Origin: Paenibacillus sp. J2TS4
Lineage (GTDB): Bacteria; Bacillota; Bacilli; Paenibacillales; NBRC-103111
Length of the DNA stretch: 64,000 nucleotides
NCBI RefSeq assembly: GCF_018403245.1
Contig: NZ_BOSH01000006.1
Location: 186,001 to 250,000, forward strand
Direction of reading: 5' to 3'
Both the position numbers and the translations under genes were made by a program. Positions within the stretch are counted from its first letter, which is position 1. Each line of letters begins with the position of its first letter. Shown here one piece after another: positions 1 to 8,310 of the stretch. The notes under the pieces were generated by a model, which was not told the origin of the DNA, searched no databases, and saw nothing but the letters and a program-made list of their open reading frames with translations.

Positions 1-878
1 TTCAGCTCGGCAGCGGCAGCAGCCTCCTGAACGGTGCCGATGTTCGCCGCCATCTCTACGCGGACCCCGTCCTTCGTCTCCGCCGGACGGGAGCGGAACC
101 GCTCCAGCTCGTCCAGCTCGCTCTGTTGACGGCGCTGGCGGATCTGGTACGCCTCGATCGTCTCTGGCTGCGGCTGCCGGATGCAGAGGCCTTCGCTGCC
201 GTCGACGATCAGCAGCTCGCCGTCGACGATAGCGTCGACCGCATCGCCTGCTCCGACAACGGCGGCTATGCCAAGCGAACGCGACAGAATGGACGTGTGA
301 GAAGTTTTCCCGCCCATTCGGGTAACCAGCGCTTGCACATATCGTTTGTCGAGCTGCACCGTATCCGACGGCGCCAGATCGTCGGCGACGACGATCACTT
401 CCTCGCGCAAGCTCGCCAGACTTCTCTGCTCCTCACCCTGCAGGTGCATGAGCAGCCGCTTGCCGAGATCGCGAATGTCCGCCGCGCGTTCCCGCATATA
501 TTCGTTGTCCAGCTTCTCGAACCGCCCGGCAAAATGCTCCGTCATCGTTTGGACGGCATGCTCGGCGCTGTGCAGCTCCTCCTGGACACGCTTCTCAATA
601 GGCGGGTAGAAGGCGGGGTCGGACAGCATCCGCGCTTGGCCGACGAGGATGCCGGCCTGCTTCTCGCCCAGCGTCCGCTTCGCTTGCTCCGCCAGCTCGT
701 TCAGCTCCGTCTCGCTGCGTTCTTTGGCCTGCCTCAGCCGGGCCAGCTCCGCTTCCATTTCCTCGGCAGTGACGGTTTCGCGAACAGGCGTCCGCGGCGA
801 CTGCTCCCGCAGCACAAAAGCTTTAGCTATGCGGATCCCTTCCGAGACGCCGATTCCTCGAATCGATTGTTCCGCCAT
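1..878 (-). CDS. ptsI: PTS enzyme I (phosphoenolpyruvate-protein phosphotransferase), 3' part outside window
   Basis: Enzyme I takes phosphate from PEP and passes it to HPr in the cytoplasm. About 292 residues from the N-terminus are present and the frame runs open off the left edge. The protein begins MAEQSIRGIGVSEG. The phosphohistidine-domain motif GGKTSHTSI, with the phospho-accepting His near residue 194, is intact. The ATG shares one base with the TGA stop of the HPr gene (TGATG), so the two are translationally coupled. As the last visible gene of a dedicated PTS operon it could be an accessory EI rather than the general one. The family call is secure; whether it is the cell's only EI cannot be seen here. 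Confidence 0.93.
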   Translation of the reverse strand, partial: MAEQSIRGIGVSEGIRIAKAFVLREQSPRTPVRETVTAEEMEAELARLRQAKERSETELNELAEQAKRTLGEKQAGILVGQARMLSDPAFYPPIEKRVQEELHSAEHAVQTMTEHFAGRFEKLDNEYMRERAADIRDLGKRLLMHLQGEEQRSLASLREEVIVVADDLAPSDTVQLDKRYVQALVTRMGGKTSHTSILSRSLGIAAVVGAGDAVDAIVDGELLIVDGSEGLCIRQPQPETIEAYQIRQRRQQSELDELERFRSRPAETKDGVRVEMAANIGTVQEAAAAAEL

Positions 879-1147
879 CAGTCTTCACCGAACTTGCTTT
901 CGATCAGCTCCGCCAGGCGGTCTATCGCTTCCTGTTGGTCCGGTCCATCGGCCTCGATCGTAATCTCGGCGCCTTTGGCCAGGCCCAAGGTCATCAGCTC
1001 CAGCATGCTTTTGGCGTCGGCTTCGTCACCGTTGGCATTTTTAATTTTGATCGTCGCTTCGAACTCCGAAGCCTTGTCCACGAAAATTTGAGCAGGGCGG
1101 ACATGAAACCCCTGTTCGTTCTGTATGGTCAATTGTCTGGCCATCAT
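878..1147 (-). CDS. ptsH: HPr phosphocarrier protein
   Basis: HPr relays phosphate from EI to the sugar-specific EIIA proteins. This 89-residue protein has normal HPr length, with the His-phosphorylation site in GFHVRPA (His15) and the regulatory serine region AKSMLEL (Ser47, equivalent to Ser46), so HPr kinase control is possible. AGGAGG lies 9 bases before the first of two consecutive ATGs; the second Met, which would start MARQLT, is the usual HPr start. It sits 63 bp after the SIS gene and overlaps ptsI by one base. GFHVRPA differs from the common GIHARPA, which fits an operon-dedicated paralogue. That last point is inference. Confidence 0.92.
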   Translation of the reverse strand: MMARQLTIQNEQGFHVRPAQIFVDKASEFEATIKIKNANGDEADAKSMLELMTLGLAKGAEITIEADGPDQQEAIDRLAELIESKFGED

Positions 1148-1210
1148 TATTATCGTCCTCCTATCGGTGAAAACGTATCTGTTTAGAAAGTCGGTGAATC
1201 CGGATGCAGA

Positions 1211-1954
1211 TCAGGAAAGAAGGGGGATTCTTTCCCGGTAACGTTCGATCAAGCCGTTGTTGTGAGCATCTGCGCCATCGATATTCCCGCTCAAAAATAC
1301 GGGAGGCTCGAAGCCCCGTTCTATCATCTTGACAATGGCCTGTGCGAGAATTCCATTCAGAATAGCCGCTCCAATAACGGTCGAGGTCGGGGTAAAAGGA
1401 ATCGGCAGGCCCGGATGGGTCAGCACCGCATCGCCTTTAACCGCATAATTGTTAATAGCCAGATCGACAGAATTGTATAAATGATTGCCGCTCGTATGAC
1501 GGGACGGCTGGCTTTGCGAATATTCCAGCGAAGTGATGCCTATCGTATACGCGCCTTTGTCTTTGGCGATGCGGGCGACGTCAACGGGAACCGGGTTGCG
1601 TCCCGACGTGGATAGGACGAACATGACCTCGCCGGGGCGAATGTCCTGATCGTTCATGAAGCTCTCGGCCAACCCGTTCTGCCGTTCCAGCTCCGACGAT
1701 TGAACGGCTCCTTCGTGAAGCATCAGCTTCTCTACGAAGATAGGACGGATCGGAACGAGACCTCCGGCCCGGTAGAACACTTCCTCTGTCAATATGTGCG
1801 AATGTCCGCAGCCGAACAGATGGATGATTCCGCCTTGCATGATGGCTTCCGCCGTCTTCCCGGCGGCCAGATCGATGGACTCCGCTTCCCGGCTTTCAAC
1901 AGTATTCAGCATTTCATGGATATGTTTGAAATAAGTATGAAGCATGGGGATCAC
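1211..1954 (-). CDS. SIS-domain sugar isomerase-like protein (UPF0309 type)
   Basis: This 247-residue protein contains a SIS (phosphosugar-binding) fold. GCGHSH near residue 50 opens the domain, and STSGRNP near the middle is the sugar-phosphate-binding loop (VLSTSGRNPVPVDVA). It matches the length of the UPF0309 family, which is often linked to amino-sugar or PTS operons. The likely role is isomerising a phosphorylated sugar made by the upstream enzymes; the exact substrate is unknown. Its ATG overlaps the stop of the creatininase-family gene by 4 bases (ATGA). The domain call is firm and the reaction is inferred. Confidence 0.85.
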   Translation of the reverse strand: MIPMLHTYFKHIHEMLNTVESREAESIDLAAGKTAEAIMQGGIIHLFGCGHSHILTEEVFYRAGGLVPIRPIFVEKLMLHEGAVQSSELERQNGLAESFMNDQDIRPGEVMFVLSTSGRNPVPVDVARIAKDKGAYTIGITSLEYSQSQPSRHTSGNHLYNSVDLAINNYAVKGDAVLTHPGLPIPFTPTSTVIGAAILNGILAQAIVKMIERGFEPPVFLSGNIDGADAHNNGLIERYRERIPLLS

Positions 1955-2697
1955 TGCTCCTTCCTGGCTATTAACCTTTGTTTGGCTTGTTCAATCATAG
2001 ACGTCATAGCATGCAAAGTGGCCTCAATGATCTGCTCTCCTTTGTCTTTCGTTGCGAGCGTAGCATCCCCGAGTACGGCTGTTGATGTAAACTCTTCCCA
2101 AGGGGTTGGAGTGCAGTCGGCCTCTAGATCGATGCTGGGAATGTCCGAAATGGCCTTCGTCATATCGACATATTCCTCCGCTAAATACAGCATATAGGAG
2201 GTTTCCAGCTCGCAGGCATGGAAATAGGAAGCATGCGAGGACGGAGTTTCCCGCACCTTCTCGATCGCTTCCTTGGAGCCCGGATAGAAGAAGTAATACA
2301 CCTTCAATTCGGGATAATCCCGGTATAGCAAGCGGGCCGTCTCCTTCAGCGCCACCGCATTGCCAAGATGCCCGTTCAGCATTACGAAGAGGGAGAAGCC
2401 CTGGCGGGCCAGGCTTTCCCCAATATCATACAGCATTTGAATCAAGGCCTCGTTAGAGACGTTAATGCTGCCGGGGAAGTTTTGCAGGCTCCATACCTGC
2501 CCGTAAGGAAGAGTCGGCAGAACAAAGCTGTCCGTCCGTTCCGCGAGGCGGCGGGCCAGCCGCTCGGCCAGCAAATTATCCGTCCCGAGGGGGAGATGGG
2601 GGCCGTGCGCCTCCACCGCTCCGATCGGCAGGATTGCGCATGACTTCTGCTTGATTTTGGCAGCGACGTCGAATGCATTCTCGTCTTGAAATATCAT
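1951..2697 (-). CDS. Creatininase-family metal-dependent hydrolase
   Basis: This family hydrolyses cyclic amides or related bonds with two metal ions. The metal-ligand motifs are present: AVEAHGPHLPLGTD (Glu29, His31, Asp40), NGHLGN near residue 110, and ELETSYM further on. A longer open frame extends to 2859, but AAGGAGG sits just before the ATG at 2697 and that ATG starts the family sequence MIFQDEN, so the longer start is rejected. It lies 13 bp after the phosphotriesterase-family gene and overlaps the SIS gene. Members include creatinine amidohydrolase and the inositol-derivative hydrolase IolN. A role opening a ring or removing an amide in the sugar imported by this operon is inference. 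Confidence 0.87.
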   Translation of the reverse strand: MIFQDENAFDVAAKIKQKSCAILPIGAVEAHGPHLPLGTDNLLAERLARRLAERTDSFVLPTLPYGQVWSLQNFPGSINVSNEALIQMLYDIGESLARQGFSLFVMLNGHLGNAVALKETARLLYRDYPELKVYYFFYPGSKEAIEKVRETPSSHASYFHACELETSYMLYLAEEYVDMTKAISDIPSIDLEADCTPTPWEEFTSTAVLGDATLATKDKGEQIIEATLHAMTSMIEQAKQRLIARKEQ

Positions 2698-2710
2698 TTT
2701 CCCGCCTCCT

Positions 2711-3703
2711 TTACAGCTTGAAAGCAAAGCATTTGGCCGGATTGGTGACAAAAAATTTCTCCACCAGCTTATGGCCGTCAAAGCCGGAGCGATTAGCTTC
2801 GTCGATAAAGCGCGGGACCCATTTAGCGATAATATATTCCAGCCCGAGGCCGTGATCATAATGCTTGTAATACGTTTTACGGGCCGTGTCTCCGCTGACT
2901 AGAATTTGATCCTCGTAGCCTTTGCGAACGAGCTCCAGAATAAGATGAATCCGTGTGCTTTCCGGCGCGTATTTGATTTTGCCGATCCCGTCAAAGGATA
3001 GATAAGCGCCCGTGCTGGCGATCTGCTCATGGTAATACGGGTCTGGATTGCGATCCATATGCCCCAGACTGAGAAAGCTTAGATCGATCTTTTCGCTGCG
3101 CAGCAGCTCAATTTGCTCGAGCCCCATCGTCCCGACCTCGGTATGAGAATGTACGGGGGCCTTCGTTTCGTGGTGAGCACGGGCGACAGCGCGCAGTGTC
3201 TTTTCTTCCAGAGGAGTAATACGGTTGTAGCCGGTGCCGAATTTAACCTGTCCGGCCTTGAAAGGTGTTCCTTCCAGACCTTCCTCCACCTCGCGGATGA
3301 CGAAATCCGTCAGCTCGTTAATGCTTTTCGCCTCAATCCATTCATAGTAAGTATTATAATCGCCGATGATCGGCTTAAGCTCGTCCTTCACTCTGGCGTC
3401 CCAGAGGAAGCTTTTATTGAAACCGGCAGTGCCGATAATCCGGACGCCGGTTTCCTGCATTATTTGGTGTACTGCCGGGACATCACGGCCATAATCGATG
3501 GCCGTGGCATCTACGATGGTCTGTCCGCCGTTATTTTTGAAATCCAGAACGTCCAGCTTTGATTTCTCCGGATCGTCCAGCAGCAAGTCATCCTCGCCTC
3601 GTTCCGCCCAATAAGCCGGGCGGCAGACGATATGCTCGTGGGAATAAGTAAAGCCAAGCTGTTCTGGTGGAATGTCTGCATCAAGCGTTCGGATAAAGCT
3701 CAT
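2711..3703 (-). CDS. Phosphotriesterase-family hydrolase, probable sugar-phosphate lactonase
   Basis: This 330-residue amidohydrolase-superfamily protein has normal phosphotriesterase-homology length. The HxH metal pair is in TYSHEHI (residues 22 and 24). The bridging Lys is likely in VKFGTG, further metal His in VHSHTE and LGHMDRN, and the final Asp in LVSGDTARK. AGGAGG precedes the ATG. From memory, related proteins in Mycoplasma hydrolyse pentonolactone-5-phosphates and are linked to PTS genes; the UlaA-type PTS here suggests the same chemistry. It is cytosolic, with no signal peptide. The family is certain and the substrate is inferred. Confidence 0.88.
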   Translation of the reverse strand: MSFIRTLDADIPPEQLGFTYSHEHIVCRPAYWAERGEDDLLLDDPEKSKLDVLDFKNNGGQTIVDATAIDYGRDVPAVHQIMQETGVRIIGTAGFNKSFLWDARVKDELKPIIGDYNTYYEWIEAKSINELTDFVIREVEEGLEGTPFKAGQVKFGTGYNRITPLEEKTLRAVARAHHETKAPVHSHTEVGTMGLEQIELLRSEKIDLSFLSLGHMDRNPDPYYHEQIASTGAYLSFDGIGKIKYAPESTRIHLILELVRKGYEDQILVSGDTARKTYYKHYDHGLGLEYIIAKWVPRFIDEANRSGFDGHKLVEKFFVTNPAKCFAFKL

Positions 3704-3809
3704 GTTGGTGTGCCTCCTAACCCATTGGTGAATAGTACGGTCTTGTAAATATTTACCCGTCGATTAAACGTTGATTGCGGAGAGTCGTGAAGCCCGCATG
3801 GGCTGAAAT

Positions 3810-5105
3810 CTAGAACAGCAGCTGGGCCAGAAAACGAATGATCGGTCCGATAATAAACATATCGGAGTCTGCCGCCCACATCGCGGTATCCGGAACCGTT
3901 GACGAAATAAGGTAGCGAACCATAATGAATTGTCCCCAGGCGACAACGGTTGCTGTCAGAAAACCACCCAGGAGCGCGCCGCGAACTCCGCCTGTCGCAT
4001 TCCCGAATACTCCTGCCGTAGCACCGTGGAAGAACAGAACGATCATCGTCGGGACGAAAATATAAGCAACGGTGCTTCCCAGCACGACCAACCAGATCAA
4101 GGCTCCGGCAAAAGCTCCGATAAACCCGAGAATAACCGCATTGGGGGCATAGGGAAATGTAACCGGTGCGTCCAATGCGGGTTTCGCTCCAGGAACGATT
4201 TTGGTGGCGATCCCGTTAAAAGCCGGAACGAGCTCCCCGATGAACATCCGCACTCCCATAAGCACAATGGCGATGCCCCCGGCGAAGGTGAGGGATTGGA
4301 TGATGGAATACATAATAAAGTTCTGTTCCCCGGCCTGAGCGACGAGCTCCTCTGCTCCGGGAGTCTGCTTCATCACGATGACAAAGGCTCCCACCAGAAA
4401 CAGGATGCCCATGCTGAGAGCGGTAATGACGTTGGAATCACGGAGAAATTCCAGTCCTTTGGGCACTTTGATTTTTTCGGAATCGTTGTTTTTATTGCCG
4501 AACCATTTACCGAACAGAGCCCCGAGCAAAGCGACGGAAGCCGAAGTATGTCCGAGCGCAATGTTGTCATTTCCGGTAACTTTCCGCATGAACGGTTGAG
4601 TGATGGCGGGTTGAAACGTCCAATACAAGCCAAGGATGATAGCAAGGAAGAGGACAAGCTTCCATTGGGAAACATCGCCGGATGTATGGACAACGATTCC
4701 TGCAAAAATAGTTGCCGTCCAGAACATCATGTGACCGGTTAAATAAATATATTTAAATTTCGTAAAGCGGGCCAGCAGTACGTTGATAAGGAATCCAACA
4801 AGCATGGCCAAAGTTACGGCGCTGCCGAACTTGGCGTTAAATGATTCCTGACCGAGGAATTGGCCAAGCGATTCGGCCTCCAGCCCGAACACTTCCTTCC
4901 ACATCGGTTCGAATACATTCAAGGCATTGACAATGACACCTGAACCGGCACCAATGATTAGAAAACCGATAACCGCCTTAAAGGTTCCACTGATGACCTG
5001 GCTGGTCGATTTCTTCTGGAGAAGCAGGCCGACCAAGACGATAAAGCCGAGCAGGATGGCGGGGGTTCCAAAAATATTAGTGGCTATCCAAAAAATGGCT
5101 TCCAT
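3810..5105 (-). CDS. PTS EIIC, ascorbate (UlaA/SgaT) type membrane permease
   Basis: This 431-residue polytopic membrane protein is the transport channel of the PTS, moving the sugar inward while EIIB phosphorylates it. It is hydrophobic throughout with roughly ten membrane segments, and the repeated FNGIA and GGVRGA-type loops of the UlaA family are visible. AGGAGG precedes the ATG at good spacing. It follows EIIB by 25 bp and precedes the phosphotriesterase-family gene by 106 bp. UlaA-type permeases carry L-ascorbate in E. coli but many homologues carry other sugar acids or lactones. No UlaG-type ascorbate lactonase is seen here, so the substrate is probably not ascorbate. Confidence 0.88.
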   Translation of the reverse strand: MEAIFWIATNIFGTPAILLGFIVLVGLLLQKKSTSQVISGTFKAVIGFLIIGAGSGVIVNALNVFEPMWKEVFGLEAESLGQFLGQESFNAKFGSAVTLAMLVGFLINVLLARFTKFKYIYLTGHMMFWTATIFAGIVVHTSGDVSQWKLVLFLAIILGLYWTFQPAITQPFMRKVTGNDNIALGHTSASVALLGALFGKWFGNKNNDSEKIKVPKGLEFLRDSNVITALSMGILFLVGAFVIVMKQTPGAEELVAQAGEQNFIMYSIIQSLTFAGGIAIVLMGVRMFIGELVPAFNGIATKIVPGAKPALDAPVTFPYAPNAVILGFIGAFAGALIWLVVLGSTVAYIFVPTMIVLFFHGATAGVFGNATGGVRGALLGGFLTATVVAWGQFIMVRYLISSTVPDTAMWAADSDMFIIGPIIRFLAQLLF

Positions 5106-5130
5106 TGAACATTCCTCCTAATCGGATGGG

Positions 5131-5397
5131 TTACATAGATTCTTTTAAGCTTTCCTTAATTTCATTCAAGTCAAAATAATTGTTGACGATTACTATTTTG
5201 CCCGGATGTCCCTGCAGGCTTTGAGCCAATTCATTGCTGGTGACAATGTAATCAGCCGGCATGCTCGCAGCGCTGGACACGTCCGTGTGCTCTACGTCTG
5301 CTTGCACCCCCATTTCTTTTAATACATTCTCCACGTTCATTCTTAGAATGAGACTCGTTCCTTGCCCTAATCCGCATACACATAAAACTTTTTCCAT
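5131..5397 (-). CDS. PTS EIIB, ascorbate/lactose-type
   Basis: This small 88-residue EIIB domain accepts phosphate on Cys8 in CGLGQGTS, right at the N-terminus as expected for SgaB/UlaB-like EIIB, and passes it to the sugar in the EIIC channel. GGAGGG lies upstream of the ATG. It stands alone between EIIA (72 bp upstream) and EIIC (25 bp downstream), matching the separate-subunit layout of ula systems. Confidence 0.9.
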   Translation of the reverse strand: MEKVLCVCGLGQGTSLILRMNVENVLKEMGVQADVEHTDVSSAASMPADYIVTSNELAQSLQGHPGKIVIVNNYFDLNEIKESLKESM

Positions 5398-5469
5398 TGC
5401 AATTCCCTCCTGAAAAAATTAAGTTTTTGGTTGTTGCTTAAGTATATAAGGGGTTGATTTCTCTACGGC

Positions 5470-5913
5470 TCATTGTTCTGCGTTAGCGATGACTGCCTCC
5501 ACATCTTGAGGAGTTTGAGCTTGTTTTAAAGCTTCTACATTGGCCGGGTTATTAAGCAAAGTCGTTAATTTGCGCAAGAGCATAATATGATCGCTGCTGG
5601 ATGAGGAACCGAGCGCGAAGACGAGCTCCACCGGGTCGTTGCTGGCATGGCCGAATGCTACAGGCTGCTGCAGTCTGACGAAGGAAACCGAAGCTTCGTT
5701 AACCCCGTCTTCCGCTTTGGCATGAGGCAGAGCGATATGGGGGGCGAGGACGAAATACGGTCCTTTATCCCGATAAGATGCCAGCATGGCTTCAATATAG
5801 CTGCTTTCTGCGGCTCCACTGTCCACGAGCAGTTGTCCTGCCGCTCGAATCGCTTCCTCGGCACTTGTTGCAGCAGCATCCAGTGAAATGAGGCCAGAAT
5901 CCATAAAACGCAT
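5470..5913 (-). CDS. PTS EIIA (mannitol/fructose/ascorbate type)
   Basis: This 147-residue EIIA domain takes phosphate from HPr and gives it to EIIB. The active-site His64 lies in ALPHAKAEDGV, the family signature. AAGGAGG with 8-base spacing supports the ATG. It starts 23 bp after the regulator stop, so regulator and transporter are co-transcribed. The regulator's C-terminal domain carries the near-identical motif IAHAKPEDGV, pointing to a shared origin. Confidence 0.92.
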   Translation of the reverse strand: MRFMDSGLISLDAAATSAEEAIRAAGQLLVDSGAAESSYIEAMLASYRDKGPYFVLAPHIALPHAKAEDGVNEASVSFVRLQQPVAFGHASNDPVELVFALGSSSSSDHIMLLRKLTTLLNNPANVEALKQAQTPQDVEAVIANAEQ

Positions 5914-5936
5914 GGTAAAATCCTCCTTAGTCTGTC

Positions 5937-8069
5937 CTATGAAGTAGTAGAATATTGACGAATCATCTGAATGATTTCGTCCTTGTCATTCGTTTGCTCC
6001 AGCCGGGTCCGGTTCGCCTCCTCTCTCAGCATGTCCGTCAATTGGGTAAGAGCTTTCAGATGAGATTCTCCGTCTTGACTGGCAATGACGAACAAGAGGC
6101 GGACAATGTGTTTGGGATCGTCGCCGAAAGCCGCTCCTTCCCGGATAGAGAGGAGGGACATCGAGGTGCGGACGACGCCGTCTTCGGGTTTGGCGTGGGC
6201 GATCGCCAAGCCGGGGGCAATGACAATGTAAGGTCCGTATTCCATTACTTTGTCGATCATCGCCCGAATATATCCATGGACGATGGTGCCCTCCTCCAGC
6301 AGCGGGGCGGCGGCCAGGGAGATCGCGGTACGCCAGTCGGTTTGCTCTTCCCGGATGACAATCCGCGAAGAAGGGAGCAGTTGCTGCAATGTCGGCTTGC
6401 TATCCTGCAGCGGCTGGTATCGCATTGCTGTCAAATATCGCTGGATATCTTCCAGCAGGGCAGCTTCATTCGCCACAGGCGTATGTTTTTTGACCAGCTC
6501 GACAATGGATTGTGCGGAAGGACCGGTTCCTTCTCTCCTTCTCCTGCCGCCTAGCAGCGGATCGATCTGATGAAGCAATTGGGATTTTTCCTGGTCTGTC
6601 AAAATTCCGCTTACGATAAAAACCGGAACTTTGCTTCCTGTTAACGGAACGGTTGAAAATATAAAATCGACCCATCCCGTATACTTCTCGTATTCCCTTA
6701 ACGAAAGTACCTCGACGAAATCGATGGCCGGGAATAACCGCTTTAGCTGGATCTGCAGCATCCGGGAGACCGAGACTCCGTTGACACATACGATCACTGC
6801 CGATTTGCGCCGCGCCGGCTCCACCTGTTCTCTGCGCAGCCATCCGCCGAAGTGCATCGACAGATAGGCTATTTCCTGGTCGTCAATGGGCTGGCCTAAC
6901 AGCTTCTCCAACGGCTCGACCGACTGACGGGTGAGCTCGAACACTTCCCGGTATTTATCGATAATGGTGCTCGCCAGAGGATTCTCGATTTGGAGACCGT
7001 ACTTGATTCGGTAAAACGCTGATTTCACATGCAGGAATAACTGGTTCTCCAGTTCCTCCCGCTGTAGAAAATAGACGCAGCCAAGCTGCTCAAAGGTATC
7101 GACCATTTCGCTGGTCGCCTGGCGAATCCGGCGGGTCTCTTCATCATTCGATTTTTGCTCCAGCTTGTTAACCTTGGCCGTCAGCAGGAGCACCGTAATA
7201 TAGCAAACCTCCGCTTCCGGGAAAGTGACTTCATACAGACGTCCAAGCTCCTGCGAAATTTGGGTGGCGGCTTTATATTGAAGAGTTTGGCTCAAAGCGG
7301 CCATTTCGTCTTCATCCATCTCCACCTGTTTGCCTTGAATAAGCCGGTTAGAGCACATGATTAGACGGGCGGCCAGATGAAAAATTGTCTCATCGGTCAG
7401 TTCCATCCCAATCGTTCTTTCTCCGGATGTGATAATGTCATAGATAGAGGATAGAGGCTCCTGGCGAAAAGCCGGAAACTGGGCGCGATACAGGTTGGCA
7501 TTGATCAGGCCTTGAATCTGGGGGACGAAATCTTTCCAACTGATATGGGCAAGCAGATCGGACAAGTAATGGAACAACGCCGTCCGCTGGTCTTTCTCGT
7601 TGCCTTGGATGGTATATCCTTGCTTGCGATTGAATTTAACCGATAAGCCATAACGGGCTAATTCTTCCCGCAGCCCTGTCAATTCGGCATGGGCGGTTCC
7701 ACGGCTAACGTCAAGCAATCTTTCCATATCTTGAAGAAACATCGGCTCTGTTCGATTGATCAGATGAATTCCGAGCAACGCTTTCCGCTCGTTACGGGAC
7801 AGGTAATATTGCGAAGGTTGAACGGATTGCGCCAAGACAGGGAGCTTTGCACGGGATTCGGTGGGCAGCAGGAAACCGGCTCCACGAACGTATTCGACAG
7901 GAGCGAGATGATGGCTGGACAGCCAGTGATTAATTTTGTCCATATCGTAGTAAACCGTCCGTTTGGAGATGTGAAAGTTGTCCATCAGCTCCTGGATCGG
8001 GACGTAATTGTCCGTTTCCTGCAAATAGGCGAGAATGGAAGTACTTCGTTCATCCAGAATAATGGCCAC
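5937..8069 (-). CDS. PRD-containing transcriptional activator of the PTS operon (LicR/MtlR type)
   Basis: This 710-residue regulator has an N-terminal winged HTH (DNFHISKRTVYYDMDKI), a second helical region, two PTS regulation domains in the middle, an EIIB-like domain (VIVCVNGVSVSRML) and a C-terminal EIIA domain with His625 in IAHAKPEDGV. Phosphorylation by HPr and by the EII chain normally tells such activators whether inducer is present. The start is a GTG without an ideal ribosome site. It is the first gene of the PTS operon and probably activates it. The EIIB-like domain lacks the usual Cys at its first strand (CVNGVSVS keeps one Cys), which may change signalling. Confidence 0.9.
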   Translation of the reverse strand: MAIILDERSTSILAYLQETDNYVPIQELMDNFHISKRTVYYDMDKINHWLSSHHLAPVEYVRGAGFLLPTESRAKLPVLAQSVQPSQYYLSRNERKALLGIHLINRTEPMFLQDMERLLDVSRGTAHAELTGLREELARYGLSVKFNRKQGYTIQGNEKDQRTALFHYLSDLLAHISWKDFVPQIQGLINANLYRAQFPAFRQEPLSSIYDIITSGERTIGMELTDETIFHLAARLIMCSNRLIQGKQVEMDEDEMAALSQTLQYKAATQISQELGRLYEVTFPEAEVCYITVLLLTAKVNKLEQKSNDEETRRIRQATSEMVDTFEQLGCVYFLQREELENQLFLHVKSAFYRIKYGLQIENPLASTIIDKYREVFELTRQSVEPLEKLLGQPIDDQEIAYLSMHFGGWLRREQVEPARRKSAVIVCVNGVSVSRMLQIQLKRLFPAIDFVEVLSLREYEKYTGWVDFIFSTVPLTGSKVPVFIVSGILTDQEKSQLLHQIDPLLGGRRRREGTGPSAQSIVELVKKHTPVANEAALLEDIQRYLTAMRYQPLQDSKPTLQQLLPSSRIVIREEQTDWRTAISLAAAPLLEEGTIVHGYIRAMIDKVMEYGPYIVIAPGLAIAHAKPEDGVVRTSMSLLSIREGAAFGDDPKHIVRLLFVIASQDGESHLKALTQLTDMLREEANRTRLEQTNDKDEIIQMIRQYSTTS

Positions 8070-8105
8070 CCCCTGTCCGAAAGCGTATTATTCTTCTTGC
8101 TTCTC

Positions 8106-8134
8106 ATTATACTTAAGGCCACTTGGTTGAAACA
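8106..8134 (-). promoter_or_regulatory. Candidate promoter of the PTS operon
   Basis: Read on the minus strand, TATAAT lies at 8106-8111 with a weak TTTCAA-like -35 about 16-17 bases upstream. It would start transcription some 30 bases before the regulator's GTG. The -35 is poor, consistent with a promoter that needs an activator. Confidence 0.45.
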
Positions 8135-8262
8135 GCGCAATCATTGTCCCCATGTTTTTGCAAAATTATACGGATGATGCGGAAAGCGGCGACGACCCTG
8201 TAGAGGGGCAGGCCGCAAAGTAATCGTAGAGGGGTTATTTCATCCTTATCAATGGATTTTTC

Positions 8263-8271
8263 TGCTATAAT
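8263..8271 (+). promoter_or_regulatory. Extended -10 promoter of the CapA-family gene
   Basis: TGCTATAAT is a perfect extended -10 (TGnTATAAT). No good -35 is present, as is common for extended -10 promoters. It lies 40 bases before the ATG at 8311. Confidence 0.65.
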
Positions 8272-8310
8272 ATAAGGGCAGGTTTAATGAAAGTAGGTAG
8301 AGGAGATATA

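Noticed and set aside
1951..2859. Longer start of the creatininase-family protein
   Set aside because: The extra 54 residues overlap the upstream gene and the ribosome site is at 2697.
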